Positions 1-5,630 of a DNA stretch of 8,464 nt are shown here, piece after piece. The stretch is from JAZGDL01 sp036477795 (GTDB taxonomy: Bacteria; Planctomycetota; Phycisphaerae; UBA1845): positions 1 through 8,464 of the forward strand of contig JAZGDL010000410.1 of the NCBI GenBank assembly GCA_036477795.1, read 5' to 3'. Numbering within the stretch: the stretch's first letter is position 1; each line of letters opens with the position of its first letter. The notes under the pieces are model-generated. The model saw only the letters and a program-made list of their open reading frames with translations, made no database searches and was not told the DNA's origin. The translations under genes and the position numbers were made by a program.

Positions 1-3
1 GAT

Positions 4-31
4 GGGTGCGAGAAAGGATTCTCGCACCAGC
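4..31. repeat. Palindromic dispersed repeat, copy 1
   Basis: A perfect 10-bp inverted repeat (left arm GGTGCGAGAA at 5-14, right arm TTCTCGCACC at 19-28) encloses the loop AGGA. The 28 nt 4-31 recur without a mismatch at 2983-3010. RNA from either strand would form a strong hairpin, but no U-run follows, so it does not look like a classical intrinsic terminator. Two identical copies on either side of the peptide/PqqD/kinase/nucleotidyltransferase cassette suggest a REP-like dispersed element or an insertion boundary; which one cannot be told from a single window. Confidence 0.85.
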
Positions 32-58
32 ACTTCCGGTCGTTGATAGCGTGGAAAA

Positions 59-194
59 CCTGTTCCCACAGTTTATCGGGCTGTACCGAGTCGTCTGACG
101 TCAGCCTGCCGGCGTGACAGGCGTGCAGGCGATTTGGAGAGTCTTGAGAGTCAACTCGGCCTGGTGTGCGACCGATAAACAGGCACGGGACAGG
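59..194 (+). other. Possible structured leader upstream of the small-peptide gene
   Basis: The 220 nt between the first palindrome and the small-peptide gene hold no convincing gene. They do contain nested complementary segments. GTTTATCGG (71-79) pairs fully with CCGATAAAC (172-180), extended by CCTGT/ACAGG (59-63 with 190-194) and CCC/GGG (65-67 with 187-189). Inside are CCGAGT (86-91) with ACTCGG (154-159), a 10-nt self-palindrome CTGACGTCAG (95-104), and GCCTGC (104-109) with GCAGGC (125-130), which competes with another local hairpin. It could be a folded 5' leader or a small RNA, or chance pairing in GC-rich DNA. I recognise no known riboswitch class and see no convincing sigma-70 promoter. 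Confidence 0.25.
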
Positions 195-251
195 GCGGTC
201 GTGGGCGTTGGAGCGGGGAGTCGGCCGCTGCGTGTTTGAACGGATGGAGTT

Positions 252-476
252 TTGAAAGACGAAGAGCGTGCCAACCCGGTTAAGGTGCGCGGTGCAGATG
301 ACACCGACGCCGGCACAAAGTTGTCGCCTGCTGCTGCGCACACCGACCAGCAAGGGCCGACTCGCCGTAAGGTGCTTCAAAGGAGCGGCAGGCTGCTCAT
401 GTACTCCGCGCCGATGATACATCTTTTCCGCCCGACGGAGGCGTTGGCGGCCACCGGGGCGAGCCCCGTGTCGTGA
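252..476 (+). CDS. Small peptide with twin-arginine-like motif, putative cassette substrate
   Basis: A 74-residue protein with no Cys. The first 36 residues are polar. A twin-arginine-type motif TRRKVLQ follows at 37-43 (consensus S/T-R-R-x-F-L-K with V for F), then a short hydrophobic stretch LLMYSAPMIHLF (48-59), then an AxA site (A64-L65-A66). Only eight residues (ATGASPVS) remain, ending in Ser74. If cleaved by signal peptidase nothing but an octapeptide would remain, so this is not an ordinary exported protein. Start TTG 252 is chosen because GGATGGAG lies just upstream, although only 2-3 nt away; GTG 285 is an alternative that keeps the motif. It lies 22 nt before the PqqD gene on the same strand. 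I infer it to be the substrate or partner of the PqqD/kinase genes; it could instead be a membrane-anchored accessory peptide or a spurious ORF. Confidence 0.5.
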   Translation: MKDEERANPVKVRGADDTDAGTKLSPAAAHTDQQGPTRRKVLQRSGRLLMYSAPMIHLFRPTEALAATGASPVS

Positions 477-498
477 CGCGGCAGGAAACGGGAAATAG

Positions 499-810
499 TT
501 GCGGACGGACCGTGTAATGTTGCTTTCACCTGCGATTTTGTCGGCCCGCCGCCGCGATGATCTGATCTGCCACGAGTTGGGCAAAGAAGCGGTTGTTTAC
601 GACGACGCTTCCAACACGCTCTACAGCCTGAACGAGACTTCTTACTTCGTCTGGCGGAGGTGGGGCGTCACGCCGGAGATCGAAGCTGTAACCCGGCAAC
701 TCACCGAGGTGTTCGACGTATCAGAGGACCACGCCCGTGCCGATGTGCGAAAGACCATCGCCCAGATGCTGGAAAACGGGCTGCTGGAACCAGCGGCGGA
801 TCGGCCATGA
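499..810 (+). CDS. PqqD-family protein
   Basis: A 103-residue protein with the PqqD fold pattern over nearly its whole length: a beta-rich first half (HELGKEAVVYDDASNTLYSLN, residues about 26-46), a short helix with the aromatic/Trp region (SYFVWRRWG), and a C-terminal winged-helix-like part ending DVRKTIAQMLENGLLE (83-98). Members bind a peptide (PqqA in PQQ synthesis, leader peptides as the RiPP recognition element) and present it to a partner enzyme. No pqq gene is nearby, so PQQ synthesis is unlikely. TTG 499 has AGGAAA about ten nt upstream; ATG 517 (residue 7) is a plausible alternative start that leaves the domain intact. Its stop overlaps the kinase start in ATGA, which implies translational coupling and joint function. 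Confidence 0.85.
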   Translation: MRTDRVMLLSPAILSARRRDDLICHELGKEAVVYDDASNTLYSLNETSYFVWRRWGVTPEIEAVTRQLTEVFDVSEDHARADVRKTIAQMLENGLLEPAADRP

Positions 811-1766
811 GACTGTCGTTCGTTTCGGACACGCTGATCCCAGACGCCCTCTCGGGTGTCCGCCCGGCACAACGTGCAGCCGGGCGTGCGGACAACGCGG
901 GTGATGAGGGGCCTTTTCACTTTCAGATCGGCGTTGTCGGGGTCTCGGTCCGTTCCGTGTGCATCCCGGCGCTGCGGGACTTCCGGGCGCTGTACCGGGG
1001 AAGCGAGCTTGGTACCGCGCCGCGCCAGGCCATCGAGATCGACGTGGTCCACATGCGCAGCCGGAGCCTGTTGGGTCGGCGGTTTGCAATCAACGCCGAC
1101 GGCACCCGGCGATTCGTGGTGGCTAGCGAGAAGGCCGTTCTGCCCCATATCGAATGGGCCATCAACTGGCAGATCATGCTCTACCTCCCGCGCTACTACG
1201 AAATACACGCCGGCGTGGTGGAATACCAGGGTCAGGGCGTGATTTTTCCGGCGGTACCGGGCAGCGGCAAGTCGACGCTCACCGCCGGCATGCTGCGACG
1301 GGGGTGGCGTTATCTGTCCGACGAGTTCGCGCTCATTGATCCGGAGACGCTGGAGCTGCACCCCTACCCCAAGGCAGTTTGCCTGAAGGAAGGATCGTTC
1401 GGAGTTCTTGAAACGCTCGGCCTGCAACGCCGTGAACGTAGTGCATACCTCAAGGGCAAGAAAGGGCTAGTGACGTTCGTACGGCCGGAGGAGTTCGGCC
1501 CGCTTGCGGTGGGCAGTCGTTGTCCGATCCGACACATTGTCTTCTGCCGGCACGAGGCCGGGCGGCGCCCAACGCTGCAGCCCATGTCGCCGGCTGATGC
1601 GGTGCTCCGCCTGACCCGACTCTCCTTCAATTTTCAGAAGTTTCGCACGCGCGGGATCGAAATCCTCACCAGCGTGGTTCGTCAGGCGCGCTGCTATGAA
1701 CTGGTCACAGGGCCGATTGACGAGAGTTGCGACCTGGTTGCGCGTGCCGTCCACGGGGATGATTGA
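807..1766 (+). CDS. HprK-related P-loop kinase
   Basis: A 319-residue protein starting at the ATG of the ATGA overlap with PqqD; the same frame is open further upstream but that part only shadows the PqqD gene. The core resembles the catalytic domain of HPr kinase/phosphorylase: IHAGVV (133-138, with His134 in the place of the conserved HG(V) box), GQGVIFPAV, Walker A PGSGKST (151-157), then RGWRYLSDEFALID (165-178) where HprK has A-D-D. The usual second Asp is Glu173 here. A region HPYPKAVCLKEGSFGVLE after the core is typical of HprK-related proteins that are not true HPr kinases. About 110 N-terminal residues replace the HprK N-domain. Its substrate is unknown. Lasso-peptide clusters use a related kinase on the C-terminal Ser of the peptide, so the small peptide upstream is a possible target (inference). 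Confidence 0.82.
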   Translation: MRLSFVSDTLIPDALSGVRPAQRAAGRADNAGDEGPFHFQIGVVGVSVRSVCIPALRDFRALYRGSELGTAPRQAIEIDVVHMRSRSLLGRRFAINADGTRRFVVASEKAVLPHIEWAINWQIMLYLPRYYEIHAGVVEYQGQGVIFPAVPGSGKSTLTAGMLRRGWRYLSDEFALIDPETLELHPYPKAVCLKEGSFGVLETLGLQRRERSAYLKGKKGLVTFVRPEEFGPLAVGSRCPIRHIVFCRHEAGRRPTLQPMSPADAVLRLTRLSFNFQKFRTRGIEILTSVVRQARCYELVTGPIDESCDLVARAVHGDD

Positions 1767-1769
1767 ACT

Positions 1770-2927
1770 ATGGCCGATGCCACCGACGTGCTGGTGTCCG
1801 TCCTGCGAAACGACGCCGCTCCACCCCTGCCGCGACAAGATGACCTGAGAAGTTGGGAGCATCTGCTGGTCCGGGCTCGGGACGAAGGTCTCTGCGGAAT
1901 GCTGCTCAGATGGCTGACCGATTACGGCTGCGGGGCGCCTGGTGACGTATTGCGTCAGCTTACGGTTGAGAAAGATCATGTGGCGGCGACCAACCGCTTG
2001 CTCATGCGGCATATCGAGCGGCTTAGCGGAGAATTCGCCCGCGAGGGCGTGGACCTGATAGTGCTCAAAGGGGGGGCGTTGGTCCTGGACCTTTACGACG
2101 ATGCCGGGCTGCGGCCGATGTGCGACGTGGACCTGCTGGTTCGCCGGGATTCGGCAGTAGGAACCGATCGCCTGCTTCGCCGGTTGGGGTATGCGCGCGG
2201 CAGGGGTCTGGTGCGCGACGACTTCTACCCACTCTACTATTACGAAGCGGAGTATCTCTGGCAGGGTTGCGGCCCGGTGCGGCTGGACGTGCACGTGCGG
2301 CCGTGGCGGCCCATGCGTTATGACGGCATGGTCGATGACGGCTTGTTCTGGGAATCTCCGAAGCGGGTAGGGCTGGGCCAATCGGTCGTGGCTATACCCC
2401 GCGACGAGCACATGTTGGTTCATCTCCTGTGCCACGCGGCGTTTCATGGAGCGGAGCGACTGCTGTGGCTGGTGGACATCCACCGGCTGGCGACGGAGCG
2501 GCACGAGGTCATCGATTGGCCGGCGGCGCTGCACCTGCTGCGGGATTGTCGACTTGCCTATGCGGCTGGTTTCGCGTTGAAGCGTGTAGAGGCGGTGCTG
2601 GGAAGCTGTGTGCCCGCCGGCTTCCGTGACGGTCTGAAGGAGAGTGCGGTCTCCTGGAAGGATCGTTTGGCGCTCTGGCAGGCGCCGCGGGATTGCCACG
2701 CGCCTCTGATGCACACGCTTGTCGATGTCCTGTGTACCGACGGCTGGTCCAGGCGCCTGGGATACGTAAGTGCCGTTCTTCTGCCGAACAGCACGCACAT
2801 GGGCGATACCTATGAGGCGCGGCATCCGGGATGGCTGCTATGTGCCCATGCACGCCGGGCCTTGACGGGTTTGGGCAAGCTGCTGCGGCCGGCAGGGTTG
2901 CAGAAGGATGCCGCCCGGATAGGCTGA
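1770..2927 (+). CDS. Nucleotidyltransferase_5-family protein
   Basis: A 385-residue protein beginning 3 nt after the kinase stop, with GGGG at 1755-1758 as a possible ribosome site. The family core is clear: VDLIVLKGGALVLDLYDD (94-111), LRPMCDVDLLV (114-124) with the metal-binding pair Asp119/Asp121, and VRLDVHVRP (170-178) with the likely third acid Asp173. The C-terminal helical half has HLLCHAAFH (218-226) followed by RLLWLVDIHRLA, the usual signature of this family. Members are predicted to transfer a nucleotidyl group to an unknown acceptor and are found beside PqqD and HprK-related genes in polysaccharide and peptide clusters. It probably acts last in the cassette. No signal peptide or membrane segment is seen. 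Confidence 0.85.
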   Translation: MADATDVLVSVLRNDAAPPLPRQDDLRSWEHLLVRARDEGLCGMLLRWLTDYGCGAPGDVLRQLTVEKDHVAATNRLLMRHIERLSGEFAREGVDLIVLKGGALVLDLYDDAGLRPMCDVDLLVRRDSAVGTDRLLRRLGYARGRGLVRDDFYPLYYYEAEYLWQGCGPVRLDVHVRPWRPMRYDGMVDDGLFWESPKRVGLGQSVVAIPRDEHMLVHLLCHAAFHGAERLLWLVDIHRLATERHEVIDWPAALHLLRDCRLAYAAGFALKRVEAVLGSCVPAGFRDGLKESAVSWKDRLALWQAPRDCHAPLMHTLVDVLCTDGWSRRLGYVSAVLLPNSTHMGDTYEARHPGWLLCAHARRALTGLGKLLRPAGLQKDAARIG

Positions 2928-2982
2928 ATCACCCCTCCCCGCTGGACCGATAATCCCCTCTGAGCTTCAGTGTCGAATACGG

Positions 2983-3010
2983 GGGTGCGAGAAAGGATTC
3001 TCGCACCAGC
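2983..3010. repeat. Palindromic dispersed repeat, copy 2
   Basis: Identical over 28 nt to 4-31, in the same orientation: arms 2984-2993 and 2998-3007 around the loop AGGA. It lies 55 nt downstream of the nucleotidyltransferase stop, so it could also shape the 3' end of that transcript, although no T-run follows. A degraded half-copy follows directly: 13 of 17 positions of 2995-3011 match 3019-3035. The rest of the 177-nt gap to the next possible start shows nothing else apart from a candidate promoter. Confidence 0.85.
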
Positions 3011-3055
3011 GGGAGGTGGGATTCTCATATCAGCGCAGCTTGAGGCAGGATTGAC

Positions 3056-3084
3056 TTGCCTGTCGGACGAAGAGGCGTTAGATT
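3056..3084 (+). promoter_or_regulatory. Candidate sigma-70-type promoter for the TPR/alpha-CTD gene
   Basis: TTGCCT (3056-3061) and TAGATT (3079-3084) are separated by exactly 17 nt, giving a start near 3091 and a leader of about 120 nt to the preferred ATG at 3213. An overlapping TTGACT (3051-3056) is closer to consensus but would need a spacer of 22 nt. It sits after the second palindrome and before the first gene of region 2, where a new transcription unit is expected. Confidence 0.35.
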
Positions 3085-3212
3085 CCGCCGATCCGTGACC
3101 CAGGTTGATTGAGGTGGGCTCGGCGCCGTGGAGAGGGCGGACGGAAATGGTGATCCGGGCGATGGTCCGGGGTGTGTATTTGAGGTTTGTTTTGCATGAT
3201 GGGCGACAAACT

Positions 3213-4181
3213 ATGGTAGCGACGACGGATCGTATCGTTAAGCTTCTCAAGTCGGGGAAAGTCGAAGAAGCGGAAACCGCGCTGCGCGAGGCGCCGGCCG
3301 ACGCCCTGGGGTCTAACGAAAGAAAGTTATACACCGCCATGATCCTGGAGCGCGAAGGGAAGTGGGCCCAAGCGGCCCAGACCTACCAGCAGATTCTCAA
3401 GGAAGAGCCCGATTGTCTGCAGGCTGCGTTCCGGCTCGCCTATCTAGCCGATCTGCGCGGCGACGACGAGACCGCCATCGAGCTGTACGAGACGGTGACG
3501 GAAGGGTCGCCGGCGCACGTGAACGCCCTCCTGAACCTGGCGGTATTGTACGAGGATCATAGTCGGTACGAAGAATCGCTGGCCTGCTTGCAGCGTGTTC
3601 TGGACGAGTATCCCAACCATGAGCGGGCCCGGCTGTTCCGCAGGGACGTGGTCGCTTCGCTGGACATGTACTACGACGAGGAGCGCGAGCGCTCGCGCGA
3701 GGAGCGGAGCGCCATCCTGGAACGACCCATCTCGGACTTTGAACTCAGCGTCCGAAGTCGCAATTGCCTCAAGCAGATGAACATTCACACCCTGGGCGAT
3801 CTTCTGAAGGCCACCGCCGCGGAGCTGCTTTCCTACAAGAATTTCGGCGAGACATCCCTTCACGAAATCGAGACCATGCTGGCCCAGGAGGGATTACGGA
3901 TAGGCCAATTGCTGGAAGAATCTGAGCAGGAGCTCTCTTCCTTCTCCCTGCCGCCGGGGATGGATCCGGCGCAGGCGGGCATCCTGAATCGTTCGGTCGC
4001 GGAACTGGAGCTCTCGGTGCGGGCCCGCAAATGCCTCATGCGTCTGGGCATCAACACCATCGCCGAGCTCACCCAGCGCACCGAATCGGAACTGCTGAGT
4101 ATCAAGAACTTCGGCATGACCTCGCTTGCTGAAATCAAGCGTCGGCTGGCTGAGCTGGGCCTGGGCTTCAAGAACATCTGA
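3213..4181 (+). CDS. TPR protein with two RNA polymerase alpha C-terminal domains
   Basis: A 322-residue protein in three parts. Residues about 1-140 are TPR-like helical repeats (GKWAQAAQTYQQILKEEPD, then DETAIELYETV and RYEESLACLQRVLDEYP). An acidic/basic linker follows (DEERERSREERS). Then come two copies of the RNA polymerase alpha C-terminal domain, about 171-234 and 261-322. In copy 1 ELSVRSRNCLK keeps the equivalents of E. coli alpha Arg265 and Asn268 that touch UP-element DNA; copy 2 (ELSVRARKCLM) keeps the Arg but has Lys for the Asn. Both have a NFG-x-TSL-x-EI end. This combination is characteristic of planctomycetes. It probably binds DNA, polymerase or regulators through the CTDs and proteins through the TPRs; the role is unknown. 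The frame is open from TTG 3105, but homology-like sequence begins at ATG 3213; ATG 3147 is another option. Confidence 0.88.
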   Translation: MVATTDRIVKLLKSGKVEEAETALREAPADALGSNERKLYTAMILEREGKWAQAAQTYQQILKEEPDCLQAAFRLAYLADLRGDDETAIELYETVTEGSPAHVNALLNLAVLYEDHSRYEESLACLQRVLDEYPNHERARLFRRDVVASLDMYYDEERERSREERSAILERPISDFELSVRSRNCLKQMNIHTLGDLLKATAAELLSYKNFGETSLHEIETMLAQEGLRIGQLLEESEQELSSFSLPPGMDPAQAGILNRSVAELELSVRARKCLMRLGINTIAELTQRTESELLSIKNFGMTSLAEIKRRLAELGLGFKNI

Positions 4182-4197
4182 CGCCGATGGGAAGCTG

Positions 4198-4239
4198 TCA
4201 GCTATCAGCTTTCAGCTATCAGTCAACTGACAACTGATA
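4198..4239. repeat. Degenerate heptamer tandem repeat (TCAGCTA-like)
   Basis: Six consecutive 7-nt units, TCAGCTA, TCAGCTT, TCAGCTA, TCAGTCA, ACTGACA and ACTGATA, fill most of the 57 nt between the TPR/alpha-CTD stop and the ATG at 4239, whose A is the last base of the last unit. They hold small inverted repeats (CAGT-CA-ACTG). The repeat occupies the place where a Shine-Dalgarno site for the SpoIID-like gene would be, and no purine-rich site is visible. Confidence 0.75.
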
Positions 4240-5504
4240 TGCGCCCAATGCACAAACTGCTGCGGCTGGTCGTGGGCTTACTTGTCGTCGTCTTCGGCGC
4301 GGGATGCCGGAAAACGACCATGAGCTGCGCCACCGGAAGCGGGGGCGAGCAGTCGCTGGTCACCGTACGCGATGTGCGTGTGCTCTTGGCGGACCGCGAC
4401 CGCCAATGTCGGGTACGGGTGGAGGGGCCGCTTCAGTTGAAGAGTCGGAGCGGACGCACGCTGATAGAGGGCGATGGCGGCTCGTGGGTCGTGGTTTCGG
4501 TGGATGATCAGCGGGGCATCCGGTTCGGCGACCGCATGCTGGGTGCGGGTGTCTTCGAGCTGGGGACCGAACGGTTCGGCGCTATCGAAATGTCACGTCG
4601 CGAGGCCGGCCGCTGGTCGTCGCCGCGTCGCTATGCCGGCACGTTGCGTTTTTCGGTGAATGCTGCGGGCGGCCTTCGCGTGATCAACCTGGTCGGTGTG
4701 GAAATATATGTCGCTTGTGTACTGCCGGGCGAGATTTATCGACACTTTCATACCCAAGCGTATCGTGCTCAAGCCGTGGCTGCTCGTACGTATGCCCTGT
4801 ATCAGATGGCCTCGCGGGAGCAGAAGCCCTACGACGTCTCCGCGACCGAATCGTCCCAGGTCTATCCCGGTTTGGGCGTGGGCCGGGCCGCCCAACGTGC
4901 CCGTGAGGCTGTGGATTTCACGCGTGGAATCGTTGCTACGTGGACGTCGCCGCACGGTGAACAGATCTTCTGCACCTATTACAGCTCTTGCTGCGGCGGC
5001 ATGACACAGGATGTCGCCAACTGCCGGCAGGATGTGCCCAGCATTCCTCCGTTGGCCGGTAGCGTTCCGTGCAAGTGTTCGCGGGTCGCCGCACTGGGAG
5101 CGTATCGCTGGAAAGCGGTGCGCATTTCCAAGTCCCAGGTCACCAGCAGGTTGGTGGCCCGCCACCAGCATTTGAACAAGCTTGGCCGGATTGAATCGAT
5201 CGATGTTGTGAAACGGACCAATTGGGGGCGCCCGAAGGTCTTGCGGCTGGTAGGGTCAAGCGGACGGAACCATAACATGGTCGCGGAGGACTTTCGGCTG
5301 GCAATGGGCAGCCGAACGCTGCGCAGTACCAGCTTCAAGATCAGGAACGACGGCGAGCATTTTGAGTTCGTCGAAGGCCGGGGGTTCGGCCACGGCATGG
5401 GCATGTGTCAGTGGGGGATGCAGGAGATGGCCTTGCGCGGACACCGCGCCGGCGCGATCCTCAAGCACTACTATCCCGGTATGCATTTGACACGAGCGTA
5501 TTGA
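4239..5504 (+). CDS. SpoIID/LytB-type peptidoglycan lytic transglycosylase, putative lipoprotein
   Basis: A 421-residue protein. The N-terminus has a hydrophobic segment (7-19) running into FGAGC, which fits the lipobox pattern with Cys23 as the lipid-bearing residue, so it should sit on a membrane facing the periplasm. The SpoIID core follows: LVGVEIYVACVLPGE (151-165; Glu165 aligns with the catalytic acid), YRAQAVAARTYALYQ (175-189), YDVSATESSQVYPG (198-211), YYSSCCGGMTQ (247-257) and near the end GRGFGHGMGMCQWGMQ (380-395). SpoIID enzymes cut glycan strands stripped of stem peptides, producing anhydro-ends; in sporulating Firmicutes this drives engulfment, elsewhere it is thought to serve wall turnover. 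Cysteines cluster in the core (245, 251, 252, 262, 278, 280, 390), some perhaps as metal ligands, as known SpoIID binds zinc. ATG 4248 is a second possible start. Confidence 0.93.
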   Translation: MRPMHKLLRLVVGLLVVVFGAGCRKTTMSCATGSGGEQSLVTVRDVRVLLADRDRQCRVRVEGPLQLKSRSGRTLIEGDGGSWVVVSVDDQRGIRFGDRMLGAGVFELGTERFGAIEMSRREAGRWSSPRRYAGTLRFSVNAAGGLRVINLVGVEIYVACVLPGEIYRHFHTQAYRAQAVAARTYALYQMASREQKPYDVSATESSQVYPGLGVGRAAQRAREAVDFTRGIVATWTSPHGEQIFCTYYSSCCGGMTQDVANCRQDVPSIPPLAGSVPCKCSRVAALGAYRWKAVRISKSQVTSRLVARHQHLNKLGRIESIDVVKRTNWGRPKVLRLVGSSGRNHNMVAEDFRLAMGSRTLRSTSFKIRNDGEHFEFVEGRGFGHGMGMCQWGMQEMALRGHRAGAILKHYYPGMHLTRAY

Positions 5505-5570
5505 GCAGATACCTACACCTCGACTACCATCGTCTTGACGATGCCGCAGGAAACAACCGTAGGGGGAGGG

Positions 5571-5628
5571 GTGAAGGCATGAAGGGGTAAAGGCACGAAG
5601 GCACGAAGGCACGAAGGCACGAAGGGGG
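5571..5628. repeat. GGCACGAA octamer tandem array, locus 1
   Basis: Four exact GGCACGAA units (5592-5623) follow less regular GAAGG-type sequence from 5571 and end in GGGGG. The array lies in the 126-nt gap between the SpoIID-like and glycosyltransferase genes. The only other content of that gap is a weak promoter-like pair (TTGAGC 5501-5506, TACCAT 5525-5530, spacer 18) that I do not call. The same octamer array ending in GGGGG recurs at 8142-8186, in each case followed by a heptamer array. Confidence 0.9.
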
Positions 5629-5630
5629 AG

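Noticed and set aside
101..343. 80-codon minus-strand ORF over the leader and the start of the small-peptide gene
   Set aside because: It has no recognisable domain, covers the possibly folded leader, and runs against the operon; it looks like a chance open frame in GC-rich DNA.
642..1427. 261-codon minus-strand ORF opposite PqqD and the kinase
   Set aside because: It is a shadow of two well-supported genes on the other strand, with a low-complexity Arg/Pro/Ala composition and no motif.
1467..2825. 452-codon minus-strand ORF opposite the kinase end and the nucleotidyltransferase
   Set aside because: Long, but exactly antisense to a protein with clear family motifs; composition rich in Arg, Pro, His and Gln is typical of antisense frames in such genomes.
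252..2927. Complete lasso-peptide or PQQ gene cluster
   Set aside because: No asparagine-synthetase-like cyclase, transglutaminase-like peptidase, radical-SAM enzyme or transporter is present; only the PqqD, kinase and nucleotidyltransferase parts are shared with some such clusters.
4..3010. Composite transposon ends
   Set aside because: The flanking 28-mers are self-palindromes without target duplications that I can see, and there is no transposase between them.
2983..3010. Intrinsic terminator of the cassette
   Set aside because: The hairpin is strong but is followed by CAGCGGGAGG, not a T-run, and the same hairpin also occurs upstream of the cassette.
3105..3212. N-terminal extension of the TPR/alpha-CTD protein from TTG 3105
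   Set aside because: The extension is Arg-rich, lies just after a candidate promoter and does not resemble a TPR; ATG 3213 opens directly on the first helix.
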